This document shows, piece after piece, positions 45,532 to 57,480 of a stretch of DNA of 64,000 bases. How positions within the stretch are numbered: the stretch's first letter is position 1; every line of letters starts with the position of its first letter. The notes below the pieces were generated by a model that was not told the origin of the DNA, did no database searches, and worked only from the letters and a program-made list of their open reading frames with translations. Where the stretch lies: contig BSBN01001017.1 of NCBI GenBank assembly GCA_027924645.1, positions 7,280,501-7,344,500 on the forward strand, in the 5' to 3' direction. The stretch comes from Cunninghamia lanceolata. Taxonomy: Eukaryota; Streptophyta; Pinopsida; Cupressales; Cupressaceae. The translations under genes and the position numbers were made by a program.

Positions 45532-46153
45532 AATTGGTTTCAGAGTTGGCAAAAGGTCTAGGAAGTTGTAAGAAGGCAGATGAAGAGTTGAAACAAAATG
45601 TTTGGTTCGTGACCATTTTAAAAACAGAGATCATAGAAAGTATTGTGAAGGCTAACAATAGTTGCTAGACTATTGTAGATGCTTGTGCCATCTAGTTGCG
45701 AGAAGGAATAGGATTCCTATGGGCAGATGATGATGAGGTATGTCAAGACCATTCACCAATAGAGATTTGGCTAGAAGAGGGTGTAGAGTGAGGCCACTAT
45801 GCGAAAGAGAGTGGTAGTGCATCTCCAGGATCTGCTGTTGGATGAGAGGAATGGGTCTATAGCAGTGTGTAGGATGGACATTTGATTGAGCATTGTGTTG
45901 TAGTCATTGAAGCTTTGATCAGTCTGAGAGTACTCCATTGCTAGGAGTAGAAGGAGCTTGAAGATACTCTGAAATGTTGATGGTAGTTTGCCATTGTTGG
46001 TTGGTTGGTCACTATTCCATTGATCTGAAGATTTGAAGCCTGAAGCTAAAGAGACAGAGTGAAAGATGAAACCAGACAAATATGCAGGAAAAGGTAACTT
46101 TGTTTTGCAGATACATTTCCAAGGGACTTGGAAATTTTTGTTGGTTGGTTGTA
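45532..46153 (+). other. Internal region of element N
   Basis: 622 bp with no gene. A primer-site-like TGGTTTCAGAG at 45535-45545 follows the 5' LTR; the Met-tRNA consensus is TGGTATCAGAG. No clear polypurine tract is seen before the 3' LTR. Confidence 0.8.
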
Positions 46154-47641
46154 TGGTGCAGGAGCACCTCGAGACCTACAAATTGGGAGGAGTCCATGCA
46201 TTTAATGTTCTATCCAAGTGTCATGTTTGTAAGGCCTTAGTGCCATATTGAATCATACCTAGCCAAGTAGCGGTATAAGTTGAGTCTATATATGTGTCAT
46301 TAACGATTGTAACCAATTTGAACAGATGTAACCGAATGGCAGAGGTGGTTGTAGGGTGATTCACCTTCCATCATATGTAATTGCCAATATGAGATTCTAT
46401 ATAGTCAGTCTATGTTTGTTGACAGATAGAGAGGGAGAGAAAGAGAGGTAGAGAAGATTGATGTATGTATATTACCTTTCTGAGAAGAAGTAATAAAAAG
46501 TTATGTTTGGTCTAATTGTAGAGATGTAGATCGAAAGCATTCCACTGGTTGAGATTTCTTTGAAATCAGTGGAATGACTTCCTTAGGGTTAGATTGTTTT
46601 CCATTCTATTGAGTTTTTGTTGTTTCTGTGTGAGTTGTTTGGTTGAAGAGTTGTAGGTGTTTATATCGGCGTAAGTTTCGTATCATTTCACCGAATGTAC
46701 ATTGCGAATGTATATCACAAAGCATGTTGAGAATGTATGTTGAGAATGTACATTTCATCAGATACAAAAGGTGACTGGTTGTAATGGTGAAATCAGGGTA
46801 AAGAAACATTAGTCCACCGGTAATAGAAAGTCATGCCAAGCATATACTAAGTTGGTATATCGGCATATCGGGAGAGCAGTTGAGGGTTTCACCAATGGGA
46901 AAAGTGTTGCCGATAAGTGAAAGTCAAAGTTGACATCAAGAGTAGGTCCATTGGTGTATTAGAAGGAGAGGAAAAGATCCCACTGATGATCTAAGTCTTA
47001 ACGATGAGGGAGTTCAAAGATTCATCAGAGTGACAAAACCATCAGGCAAATAAAGTAATGTTGAGCCGACAGTGACGATCTTGCCAATCGAGTTGTATCG
47101 GGGTGACTAGGAGTGAGTGATGCTGACAGAAAATCCATTAGTGTATCAGCCCAATGAGATTAGAGTTTGCTGATGTTTGGAGTCTCACTGACAAGTGTGG
47201 TCCAAAGGTTGTCATCGATGAGATCGGTGTGTCGGTGAAAGAGTTTTCGAGTGTGCCGATAGTGTTAAGTCTTGCTGACAACGGTTTCCATCGTTGTATC
47301 GGTACATCTTGGTTAGAGTTCACCAATGGGAGTAATCACACCAAAGACAATAATCATCAGTGTATCAGTGAAGCAGATCTTACTGTGGCTGATAACTATT
47401 GTCTTGCCGACAGACAAGGGCGTTGAGTCTCACATCGAAGTGAGTAAGACTTCGGTGTGGAAAATTATAAAGCCGCCGATAGAGGTCTGTCTAGCTGATA
47501 GTGAAGAAGATGCATGTTTTGGTATTGTTTGGACCTCAAGGAGGTTATTTAAAGCTGATTAAACATTAAAATCTTTGTATTGTGGGTTTTGATGGGTATT
47601 CACCCCTGTAATGAAGTATTTCCACTGTGCGCTCTACATCA
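46154..47641 (+). repeat. 3' LTR of element N (1,488 bp)
   Basis: Same structure as the 5' LTR plus a 13-bp tandem duplication (TGTTGAGAATGTA) near 46723-46750, which accounts for the length difference. Confidence 0.93.
46538..46576 (+). other. U5 hairpin, N 3' LTR
   Basis: Outer stem CATTCCACT/AGTGGAATG, inner stem GATTTC-TTT-GAAATC, fully paired. Confidence 0.87.
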
Positions 47642-48470
47642 CTATATAAAGGGCTACCATTTCCATTATTTACAAGAGAGAATTCTTGATGCTAAATTGT
47701 TGACATTCTACCATTTGAAGTGATATAAAGCAAGTTTCTGTAGTTGATCTAAGAATTTGTGTATTGTGTTGCTTATTTAGTTTTCATAGTTCACTTTTTG
47801 CTCTCCCATAGTTAGTTGTGCTTTTACAATGTTCATGGTTTGCTGAAAGTATCTAATGAATACTCTTAGTCCATACTTTTAGTTATTTGCTGATGGTAGA
47901 TAATTGTGTAAAGTTAGTCTGGGCTGATCAGTTGTGCTTAAGTTTGATTGCATTTTATGAGTTAAATTACGTCATTTATTGGGTATTTGATGAATGAATG
48001 TAATATGAAAATCTTTCGATTTTCATTGAAGATAGCATCATTTTCTGTAGTGCAGTAACATTTAATTTTAGTTTGGTAACTTAGAAAACTGGTTAAATTT
48101 TAGAGTGTTTGTCTACTTGCAGCAGTCTAGACATTGTGAATGTCACTGAGGATTTCTCTTAAACCCTACCTCCTTTTACACTTTCTTTGAAAAAAGTTGT
48201 TAGTTTAGGAATTCCAACAGCATTCCACACTGTCTTATCAGTTGAAATCACAAAGGGTTTGCAAAATTGCTATTTCAACCATTAAAATCTAAAGATTGAA
48301 TGTAAGACCCTTTGTTGGCTAAGCTAGAACATTCCAACTAAGAGATTCCAAACAAGCTAAGACCTAGTTGTAGAAACCTTGGAGTAGTCTTACCTAGGGT
48401 AAGATACTTTTCAAGAGAGGTGTGAAACCAACAATCACACCTGCATTATTGTGTGCTAAAACACCTATCA
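47642..48470 (+). repeat. Element D 5' LTR, part downstream of N
   Basis: Starts with the second CTATA followed by TAAAGGGC, the rest of the TATA box, and runs to ACCTATCA before the primer site. The noncoding leader part resembles B only weakly. Confidence 0.82.
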
Positions 48471-48476
48471 ATAGAA

Positions 48477-48494
48477 TTAGCGCTAGAAGGAGGG
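48477..48494 (+). other. Primer binding site of element D
   Basis: TTAGCGCTAGAAGGAGGG, aligned with TTGGCGCTAGAAGAAGGG of element B; the G-to-A at position 3 would weaken priming. Confidence 0.72.
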
Positions 48495-48695
48495 TGAGCA
48501 AGGAATTACTCCCCTCCACAAAAATTAGAAAGTCTGGGGACTAGATAGAGACATACCAGATCCAGTTCAGCTAGAGAAGAGCTACTGACTTTGACTGAAT
48601 TCAGAAGAACAAGGAGAGGTTAGGGAGTACCTAGGGCACCAAGAGCTCAGTTAGCCCTAAGGAACACAGCTGCAGTTCCTCTCAATCCTCCAACC

Positions 48696-50395
48696 ATGGC
48701 CTTCTTCTTTGGAAATAATCAGTCTCCTTTCTAGTTTAATGATTACCATGATATGCACAAGAATCCTGACAAGTTTTTCTCCAAGTTTAGGGTAAATGAT
48801 TCAGATAGGACTGCAGATGAACACATCAAGATTTTTGAAAGCAACATGTTTATGTTACAGGTGTAGTATGAAGATGTGGTCTTCTAATTGGTCCCTTACT
48901 CTTTGTAGGACAAGGCTTACTATTAGTTTGCAAATCACCCGTCAGCCTCCATACGTTCATGGCGGGCTTTGCAGACAATATTTTTGGATCATTTTTGGAT
49001 GCCAACTACCCCAGCAGAGCTATACAGGTCTTTTGTGGAAATTCATTAGGGGGAAGGTGAGTTGATAAGTTCCTTTAACAATAGGTTTCAAAAGGCCTAT
49101 AGCCATTTGCAGGCCCCTTATGCCATAGGTCAGGATGTAACACTACCAATTTATTATGCAGCATTGGATAGACCTACCTCTATATTTGTAAGAAGAGCTA
49201 ATCCACCCCCAGATACTCTTGCCCAAGCCTACACTAAGGCTATCACTGTAAATACTTAGTTAGGACAAATAGCCACCAGTCCATTGAACCACATGGGCCC
49301 TATAACCATGCCAAATCAGATACCCATGATTAACCAAGCTTTGGTCAATCATACCCTTGTAATGAACCTGATTCCTAACCTAGCTACAACACAAGCTTTG
49401 GTAGTTCACCCAGTAGTTGAAATGCCTCCTGCTCAAATGCCTTTTCACCAATCTTCAGAAGCAGCGAGGGCAAAGAATGACAGAGATGACATTAGGGAGT
49501 TAGCTGAATAGATGAAGAAGCTCACTGTAGAAGTCACTCACCTAAGGAATCAAAATACTTATCTACAACAAAGAAGTCAAAATCAGCATCAGTTTTAAAA
49601 TTAGAATCAATTTCAGCATCAGAACCAGAGTCAGTATCAAAATCAAAATTTTCAGCAGCAATCAAACTGGTCTTGCAACACAAGGCCTAATAATGGAGGA
49701 GTGCCATCACCCTTGGAGAATCAGAATAGCGATACCTAACTTCCTATCTACGTGATGTTAGCTTTGTCTACTTGGTGTAGACTGCACAATACAAATACTC
49801 ATTTTGAGCTGGACTACCCAGAATTTTAGATAGCATCCAGTATCTTCTAGATAGAGATTCAAAATGTTGAAACTCAGGAGAATCCACCAACAGGGTATGA
49901 TCTTGTTCCTTCGCAAAGGTATGATACTGCCCTAGTACTTGATAGTTACACATTTCCATTTCAAGATGATAATCAACCTAAAGAAGAAGAGTCAGATGAG
50001 GTCAATGCTTATCAACAATATAATAAAACTCCATACAACTTGAGAAGTAGTAAACCCAAAGGCCCTTTCACCACTTCAATTCCTCCAAACAATTATCAAA
50101 TTCCCCTAGATCTAAAAGCTTCTAATGATCCCAAACCCCCAAAAGCCACACCTCGGCCAGAATATCAAGGGGTTGCTGTCGAGAATTCTCAACAGTCTGA
50201 TATAGAAAAAATTGGGTAGTATGTAGCAGAGGAGCTTAAGAAGATGAATGTTAGCCTTTATGTTTATGAGTTGCTAAAAATACCAAAGGTTAGGATAGCT
50301 TTCTTCCAAGATATGGGTGCTAGTATCAAAATAGACTCTTCATAGAAAGAAACTCTCACAAAGGATAACATTGATAAAGGGAAAGAAAGAGTACA
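48696..50395 (+). pseudogene. gag: Element D gag and linker
   Basis: ATG at 48696 (MAFFFGNNQS) matches the B gag start. Core: YHDMHKNPDKFF, then FNNRFQKAYSHL and IYYAALDRPTSIFVRRA (49060-49200) as in B. A Gln-rich stretch (49560-49660) and a WCRLHNTNTH motif (about 49770-49800) follow. There are many TAGs and a frame change near 49060. Non-functional. Confidence 0.82.
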
Positions 50396-51120
50396 TGTGA
50401 CTGATGTTGAGAAAAAGATGACATTGTACAAAGATAAGAGGGAAAGCCCCCCTTTCCTCTTAACTCTCAGGATATTCAACAGAAATCTCCACAACTATTT
50501 GGTAGATTTCGGTGCTTCCACTAATGTAATGCCATTATCATTTTGTAAAGCATTAGGTCTCACTCCAGCCAAGTCTTCAAGGAAAGTAACATAGCTAGAT
50601 AAGACTGAGGTGAATGTAGTGGGTGAATTAAATAGGATACATATGCAGATGGCTTCCGATCCAAGAGTGCAACAATATATAGACATTCAAGTGGTGGACA
50701 TCCCAGATTAGTATGGCATGCTCCTAAGTCAGGACTAGTCCAGAACTTTGAATGGTTACATGGCAACTGACTTTTCTCATATGTGGCTGCCATGGAAGGG
50801 ATTGGCAAACCAGATACATATTGAAAGAGAACCAAAAATGAAACATATGATTATAGAGTATAACTAGCCCAATGAGATTTTGTTTTCTGAAGTTGATTTG
50901 AGGGTCTACCTTCCTCATGTGAATCAAATAGAGGAGATTCGTATGCTAAGCTGCAATAGATTTCCTAATCCTCCAATTGTAGAAAAACTAGAAAGTACAG
51001 AAGCATATGTACAATTAGATTCAAGAAATTCCTCAGAAGAAGATGATCTAGGGATATTTGAAGGATTCCAAGATTTTGTAGTTAAATTTGTAAGTGATCA
51101 AACAGCTGTAGGGAAGCAAG
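50396..51120 (+). pseudogene. pol: Element D aspartic protease
   Basis: Active site at 50502-50513 reads VDFG where B has VDSG, a C-to-T change removing the Ser. YKDKRESPPFLLTLRIF precedes it. TAG stops include one after KVT near 50593, at the same alignment position as the TAG in B near 10486. Confidence 0.8.
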
Positions 51121-51743
51121 TTCAGATAGAAGAGTTACTGCTCCCAAATTGGTGTCATATATATGATGCATCGCACTCCAAGTTTACATGTCAACTCTGT
51201 CAGGAGGTAGTGGAGCAAGTGTAGAGACAACTAAAAGTTCCTATTATCTTGAAGAAAACTCCAGCTGCTACGAAGAAAGAAGAACCAAAGCCTCTGATTA
51301 ATGAGAAAAGATCAGCAAAATGAGATGATAGTAGTAAAGATTTCTACCTTTGGACTCTAAGGTTCGATGGTTCGAGATGCAGACAAGGGTCTAGGGCAAG
51401 TGTTGAATTGATTAGCCCCACTGGAAGCTCATATCTAGTATCACACAGACTACAATTTCCATGCATGAATAATCTAACTAAGTACGAGGCTCTAGTGCAA
51501 GGATTGCTGATGGCATTTCAAAGGAAAGTCAAAGTTCTTTAGGTGTTTCAAGATTCTGAATTAGTTGTAAAACAAGTAAGGAAGTAGTACTCATGTAATG
51601 ATAAGAGACTAAACAGGTATAGAAACTGAGAGTGGGATTTGATTGAATGCTTTGACGGTTTCAATATCTAGTTTATTCCTAGAAGACATAATTGTGTTGC
51701 AAATGCTTTAGCTCAAACAACAAGCACGTTAGAACCAATAGCC
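51121..51743 (+). pseudogene. pol: Element D zinc motif and RVT_3 RNase H before RT
   Basis: One zinc-type motif, NWCHIYDASHSKFTCQLC (51153-51205), with its first His replaced by Tyr. Then RNase H: RFDGSRCRQGS, KYEALVQGL, FQDSELVVKQV and VANALAQTT, so the fourth acidic residue is Asn (GAT to AAT). Placement between protease and RT is as in B. Several TAGs. Confidence 0.82.
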
Positions 51744-53030
51744 ATGGCAAGATTAAAGAAGTTTACTATCAAGTTTGTCGCAACTCCATCTGTACCAGAT
51801 AATGTTACAAATTTCCAAGTCTTTGAGGACGACAAACATATAATCAACTTCCTCACTTCATCAGATGTTTTCACCACTCAAATAATAGATGAAGAGGAAA
51901 TGGAACCTACTAAGATGGATTTGGAAGGAGTTCTTAATCTGAAAACAAACACAATTCCATGGGGAATGGTAGAGTTGGAAAGATTGTTCGATTTAGACAA
52001 TCTAGGAACCTAGAAGAAAGAAGGAGAATCTCCCAGCAGACAATGTGATCCTTTTAATTTGGGGATAGATGAAGAGATTAAGAATGTGTTGATTGGAAAG
52101 GCAAGTACTAAAGAAGAGAAAGCTAGTATCATTCACGCATTAAGGGACTATCATGAAGTTATAGCATGGAGCTATGAAGACCTCAAAACATATGATACAT
52201 TGATCATTACTCACACCATTTTGCTAAAGCTCAGAGCAAAGCCATTCAAACAAAGGCAGCAGCCAGTGAATACCTTGTTGGAACCACTGATCTTCAAAGA
52301 GGTACAGAAATTGCTATCAGCAAGAATAATATTTCTTGGCTAACATTCTACTTAGGTAGCAAACCTAGTTCTAGTTTGAAAGAAAAATGGTGAAATTAGA
52401 CTTTGTGTCGACTTTTGAAACTTAAATCAGGCCTATGAAAAAAGATAATTACCCACTACCATTGTTAGATGAAGTATTGTAGATTGTTAATGGATCACAA
52501 ATTATGTCTTTCCTAGATGGATATTCAGGTTACAACCAGGTAATGGTCAACTACAAAGACAGATTGAAAACATCTTTTACATGTAAATGGGGCATTTATG
52601 CATATTGCCGAATGCCATTTGGGTTAATAAATGCTGGTGCCATCTTCCAACAAGCAATGGACATTGCCTTTAAGGGATTAATTGGAAAGTGCATCATAAT
52701 CTATATGGATGATCTTATAGTGTTTTCAAAAAGGTGAGAGGATCATGTGGCTGACCTAAGGAAGTTATTGCAACGATGTAAGGATTATGGAATTTCACTC
52801 AACCCCAAGAAGTGCATCTTTGGAGTGACTGAAGGAAAGTTATTGGGACATGTAATCTCCAAACGAGGCATATCCATTGACCAAATACAAGCAATCCTCA
52901 AGATACCACCCCCAGCCAGCAAGAAAGAGCTTAAGTCATATTTTGGGAAAATCAACTATGTGCACAAGTTCATCATTGGTTTTACTAAAATTGTTTGACC
53001 ACTCAATGTGATGTTAAAAAAGGATTCTTA
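51744..53030 (+). pseudogene. pol: Element D reverse transcriptase
   Basis: GMVELERLFDLDNLGT, KTYDTLIITHTI, KKNGEIRLCVDF, FLDGYSGYNQVMV, RMPFGLINAGAIFQQAMDIAF and YMDD (52702-52713), then LGHVISKRGISID. A one-base insertion in an A run near 52440 changes frame. TAGs near 52012, 52340 and 52420. Confidence 0.88.
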
Positions 53031-53600
53031 AATTGATTCAAATCCAGAAGCCAAGACCACCTTTGCAAAAATTAAGCAAGTCATAGCCAATGCTCCAGTA
53101 TTGGTGAGTCCCAGATTACACACTACCATTCCATATTTACTCATTTACATCTAAACACACTTGTGTAGCAATGTTAACCTAGAAGAAAGCAGTCTATGAT
53201 GAAAGGCCCATCGCTTTCATTAGCACTTCATTAAAAGATGCAGATTTAAGGTATCCCAACATGGAAAAGTAAGCATATGCTCTGGTGAAGGCAGTTGAGA
53301 AATTTTGCCACTACATCCTAAGGAGTCAAGTGATTGCTATAGTCCTAGATGCAGTTGTTAAAGCACTGTTGATGCAAAGTGAACTTGGTGAAAGAAGAGG
53401 AAAGTGGGTTACTGTCATACAGGAATTTCATATAGATATATAGCCCATGAATTTGGTTAGAGGGCAAGCATTGACCAAATATATGGTAGAGCTAGAACTA
53501 GGCTTAGTCTCCCAGTAGTACATGTTAGAAGATATCTCAAAAGATGAGTGGTATGGGGACATCATATTTTACCTGCTTAATCAGCACTGCCCACCATAGT
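53031..53600 (+). pseudogene. pol: Element D Ty3-type RNase H, heavily decayed
   Basis: Frameshifts and TAGs leave only fragments that align by position with B 14791-15360 (for example the HYILRSQVIAIV-like and LVRGQALTK-like pieces near 53310 and 53460). No intact active site can be read. Confidence 0.6.
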
Positions 53601-54475
53601 TAAATTCAGTTCAAAGAAGAGCACTTAGACTAAAAAGTAATAGCTATATTATAAAGGGATTGGTCATTTACAAGAAGAATCACGAGGGGATCTATCTGAG
53701 ATGTCTGGATAAGGAAAAAGTGAATTAGGTGTTAACCAGTTTTCATGAGAGATTTAGGATAGGCCATGGATTAGCCCATTCAATGACCAACCAAATTCTT
53801 TGGGCTAGGTATTACTGGCCTTTATTATTCAAGGATGCTTACTTATATGTAAGAACCTGCCACACCTGTCAAACTACTGCACACAAAGAGTGACACATTG
53901 CCATGCCATTGTAACTAGTTGTAGAGGTACGACCGTTTGCTTAGTGGGGCCTCGACTTTATCGATATGGTCAATCCACCCTCCTTTGTAGGCCACAGGCA
54001 TATTTTGACCGCTACTAATTACTACACTCATTGGTATGAGGTGATAGCCTGTAAACAATGCACCATAGAGGTAGTCATTGTATTTGTTGAAAAGCATATT
54101 ATCACCAGGTTTGGATGCCCATTTTCTTTAGTTTGTGATAATGGCCCTGCCTTTTCATCACTACATTTCTCTAACTGGGCATTTGATTATGGAATCATTC
54201 TAAAATTCTCATGATCTAATTACTATCCATAAGGGAATGGGGTAGCTAAATCCATGAACAAAAAATTGCTTGATGTAATTAAGAAACCGCTAAACAAAAA
54301 CCCTAGGGACTGGCACTCTCAACTCAAATTTGCCTTATGGACTAATAGAATTTGACACAAGATCACATAGGGAACATCACCCTAACATTTAGTCTATAGG
54401 ACTGAGCCTGTCTTTCCTATTCACTTGAGAATTCCCATTCTACAATTCATGCAAGACTGTCTTGAGATTGATAAT
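53601..54475 (+). pseudogene. pol: Element D integrase, cut by G
   Basis: Zinc domain remnants with TCHTCQ (53860), then WGLDFIDMVNPP (first Asp), VCDNGPAFSS (second Asp) and GNGVAKS, where the catalytic Glu is Lys. It stops at the insertion of G after IPILQFMQDCLEIDN. Many TAGs. Confidence 0.85.
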
Positions 54476-55261
54476 TGTAGACACCCAAAATTGTCCCAAC
54501 TTTGTCCATGTCTAGTAACACCTTGTTAAATCATCATTATCCATCAAGCCAATTAATTAAATAAATTTTATTTATTTAATTAATTCCACATCATAATCCT
54601 ATTTATCCTATCCTTATCCCAATTAATTAAATAAATTTTATTTATTTAATTAATTTCCACATCATATCTTATCCCATTTTATTCATTTATCCTATTAATT
54701 AAATAAATCTAATTTATTTAATTAATATCCAACTCATATCCCAACTAATTCAAATATTTTATTTGAATTAAATACTCATCTTTCATCACATTCCAACACT
54801 TATCCAGTCAATCATGTGTTGTAAGACAACTTTCATTCATATCCTTCACATGCACAACTAATGGAACCTAAATTTAGTATCTTTCAATCCTAGCCATTCA
54901 CATAGCCTCTGAATCTCCACCATCGATTGATCTTGGTTGAGCCCTATATAAACACCCTCTCATTCCATATGAGGGGGGGATCCAACAATCATATAGCACC
55001 TACATTATCATCTTGAGCATCTTGAGCATCTGAGCATTCATTTGAGCTTTTCATCATCCATCATGGCAGCTTTCAGCATTGCAATTGTTCATTGTTGAAG
55101 AAGTAGTCCACATCTCACAAACAAAGAATCGCACGGTCTAGGTGATGTTATGCTTGAATTGCATTGTTCTTTGATTTCATTTAGATTAGATTCCTTGATG
55201 ATGGTAGGGTTAGGGTTTCATGACTATGTCTGATCTTCTAAACCTGACTTTTCACCTATCA
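54476..55261 (+). repeat. 5' LTR of element G (about 786 bp)
   Basis: Starts TGTAGACACCC, ends about CACCTATCA. Contains AT-rich palindromes (54551-54585, 54621-54655 and a partial one near 54695-54725). A TATA box lies at 54945-54952 (CTATATAAAC). The exact end is uncertain by two bases. Confidence 0.88.
54945..54952 (+). promoter_or_regulatory. TATA box of element G
   Basis: TATATAAA in the context GAGCCCTATATAAACACCC, within the 5' LTR. Confidence 0.75.
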
Positions 55262-55266
55262 CATTT

Positions 55267-55286
55267 TGGCATGCCTGGTGGGACTC
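55267..55286 (+). other. Primer binding site of element G
   Basis: TGGCATGCCTGGTGGGACTC a few bases after the LTR. A plausible tRNA-primed site; the tRNA was not identified. Confidence 0.72.
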
Positions 55287-55555
55287 ACGTCCTTGATTAA
55301 CCTCTCTTGTTTGAGTTGTTTTTATGAAGTTTAGATCTCTTGGAGCGCGAATCTTTCATTTTTGCAAGCTTTTGTAGCAAAAATTTGTATTTTTCTAACC
55401 CTAGTTTGCAAAGATTTGGATAAAAATGTATGTAGATGATCTCTTAGCCCAAATCTAACCTCACCATTGCATCCAAGATGCCGTTTCCATAAACTTTGAG
55501 TACAAATTTGCCTAAATTTGATGAAAAATGGAGCGTTTGGTGAAGAAAACAACAA

Positions 55556-56460
55556 CCGGACTGCAACAATGCACTTCTGGTAATTCAGGTCACTTCTGAT
55601 CAAACAGCAGTCACCTGGGCTAAATCAGCTCACCTTTGGGCAAACAGCAGTCACTTATGGTCAAATTTGGTCCGCTTTTAAACAAACAGTGCTCGCTTTT
55701 GAACAAAAAGAGACTGCATATGGTAAAATTGGTCGCTTATGGTTAACATTTGCATTTTGTCTCCTGAAACTCTCCAGATCGCTTTTGGGCTATTATGTCT
55801 CACTTTTGGGCTTTTGTTAGTCGCATATAAGCTATTACTTGTCGCTTCCATTCATTTTTGCATCGCTTATGAACAAAAATCTGCCGCTTTTTGGATATCC
55901 GCATCGCTTTTACACTGGGATCGGCCGCATCTATCATTTTCTGGATCGCTTTTACATCAATAGTGATCACCTAAGGTATGAAATGCATCGTTTTTGCTTC
56001 AACAGAATTTGCCTATGTGCTTTATGATGTTTTGCACTATTAGTTTCACTTTTGAAATGGGTTGCTCTCTTATGAACTAACAGTGGTCGCTTTTAACCTG
56101 ATGCGCATCGCTTATGAATTAACAGTGACCACTTAAGAGTTTATGCGCGTCGCTTTCAAACTAATTTGCATTGCTTATGATCCTACAGAAGCTATGTTTA
56201 AACTGATAGGCATCGCTTATGAACTGACAGTGATCACCTATGCAGGGTAGGGTTTTGACTGTGTTTTTGCAGATACAGGTCGCTTTTAGCCCGCAATCGG
56301 TCGCTTCTGGGTATATCCGCATCGCTTACAAGCTAACAGGAGCCGCATCTAGTATTTTTTGTGTCACATTTGATTTGCAGTATCCCACCTGTTGCAAAAT
56401 ATAGATCGCCTCTGATCAACAGTATGTCGCATCTGGCAACTGTAACTTGCTTCTGCTTGC
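55556..56460 (+). repeat. Degenerate leader array with TCGCTTTTG/TCGCTTATG cores
   Basis: Roughly 30 imperfect units of 20-35 bases, each containing a TCGCTT[TA]TG-like core often followed by AACAAACAGT or AACTAACAGT and a GCATCGCTT variant. Units are too diverged for exact counting. Confidence 0.8.
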
Positions 56461-57189
56461 TGTCATTGGGCATCTTGGTATTTCTATCATAACTTTCACA
56501 TACGGAGGCCAAATCACACAAACAAGGACTCGCTGGAAAGCTGAGAGGATGAATTACACAGTGGAGCAAGTTTTATCAAGTGATTGTATCATGTTACCCT
56601 CTTTTTTATCAGTCAAAGTTCAGCTTCATTGCAAAACTTCATTTGAGCATAACTTGAGCAATTTTGATCATTTTTCAGCGAAACTTTTTTTCAAATTACT
56701 TAGAATCTCCTAAAATTTCTATTTATGCAATCCATTTTTCTGTATCAGATCATTTTCATCAGAATTTTCAGATTTCATCTTTTTCATGTAATCATCTTCT
56801 TTCCAAGTTTACTTGTTTCTTTTTAGAATTTGGTGACTTGTAGAGGCATCTAAGGAGCTGGAGCAGCATTGGCATCAACATCTACAGCAAATTGGAAAGT
56901 GATTATATCAGGTGCACTTATTCTAATCTTTCATCCCTTAATCTTGTTTGATCACACATTTGGACTTTGGGACTAAAACGAACATTGTTTTATATCACAT
57001 CATCGAGAAATTGGGATAAAATGAACAAGTGTCTTTCATCACATTTGGATTTGGATCTAAAATGAACAAGTGCTTGAACTGTTTGATCACACATTGAATT
57101 TCTAAGGTTAATGAACCCCATGCGAGTGTGACCAAGTAAATGTGTATGCTCTCTCCTCGCGTCCCAACATGAACTTGGAGATAAAAAAC

Positions 57190-57480
57190 ATTTACTTGTG
57201 TTACTTTTGTTTAGCCTTAGAGAGGCCTGCCTTGGTATCCACCCCAAGGGAATGACCTCAAGCGGTACTTTCATCCGGTCCGCTATAAAAATTAAAGGAT
57301 AAGGTGAAAGCCAAGTCTAACCGGTATTAGCGCTCACCATACAATGCTAACTCGAAAGGAGGTGTACCTTTGTGTATATTAAAACTCCTAGTAGGGTTAG
57401 TTAAAGTCTTAAGTGGCTTGCTGGATGCTCGTGGGGTACCGGTCCCCCATATTTTCACTAGAACCTCCTTGTGATAGTGG
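57190..57480 (+). other. Leader block conserved among G, E and H
   Basis: TTAGAGAGGCCTGCCTTGGTATCC (57216-57240) followed by CCAAGGGAATGACC, GAAAGCCAAG and TAACCGGT. E (32280-32440) and H (39890-40030) carry the same order in their sense although the DNA between has diverged. Confidence 0.72.

Larger units (their letters stand above)
44057..47641 (+). mobile_element. Element N: short non-autonomous A-family element
   Basis: Two LTRs (44057-45531 and 46154-47641) enclose only 622 bp. Perfect target duplication CTATA at 44052-44056 and 47642-47646. LTR ends (TGGTGCAGGAGCACC; CTCT[AG]CATCA) and the Met-tRNA-like primer site match element A, so A-type proteins could have mobilised it. It splits the TATA box of D's LTR. 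Confidence 0.95.
43465..54475 (+). mobile_element. Element D: relative of B, oldest layer
   Basis: Visible parts: 5' LTR (interrupted by N, cut on the left by E), primer site, gag, protease, zinc motif, RVT_3 RNase H, RT, RNase H and integrase up to the insertion of G. Order equals that of B. It is heavily decayed: dozens of stops, mostly TAG, and at least one frameshift in RT. The distance from TATA site to LTR end is 828 bp, as in B. Confidence 0.87.

Noticed and set aside
45532..46153. Small ORFs in the interior of element N
   Set aside because: Short, no similarity to element proteins, and the interval is only 622 bp between LTRs.
55556..56460. CRISPR-like or satellite array
   Set aside because: Units are too diverged, spacing is irregular, and the array sits in a retrotransposon leader of a plant.
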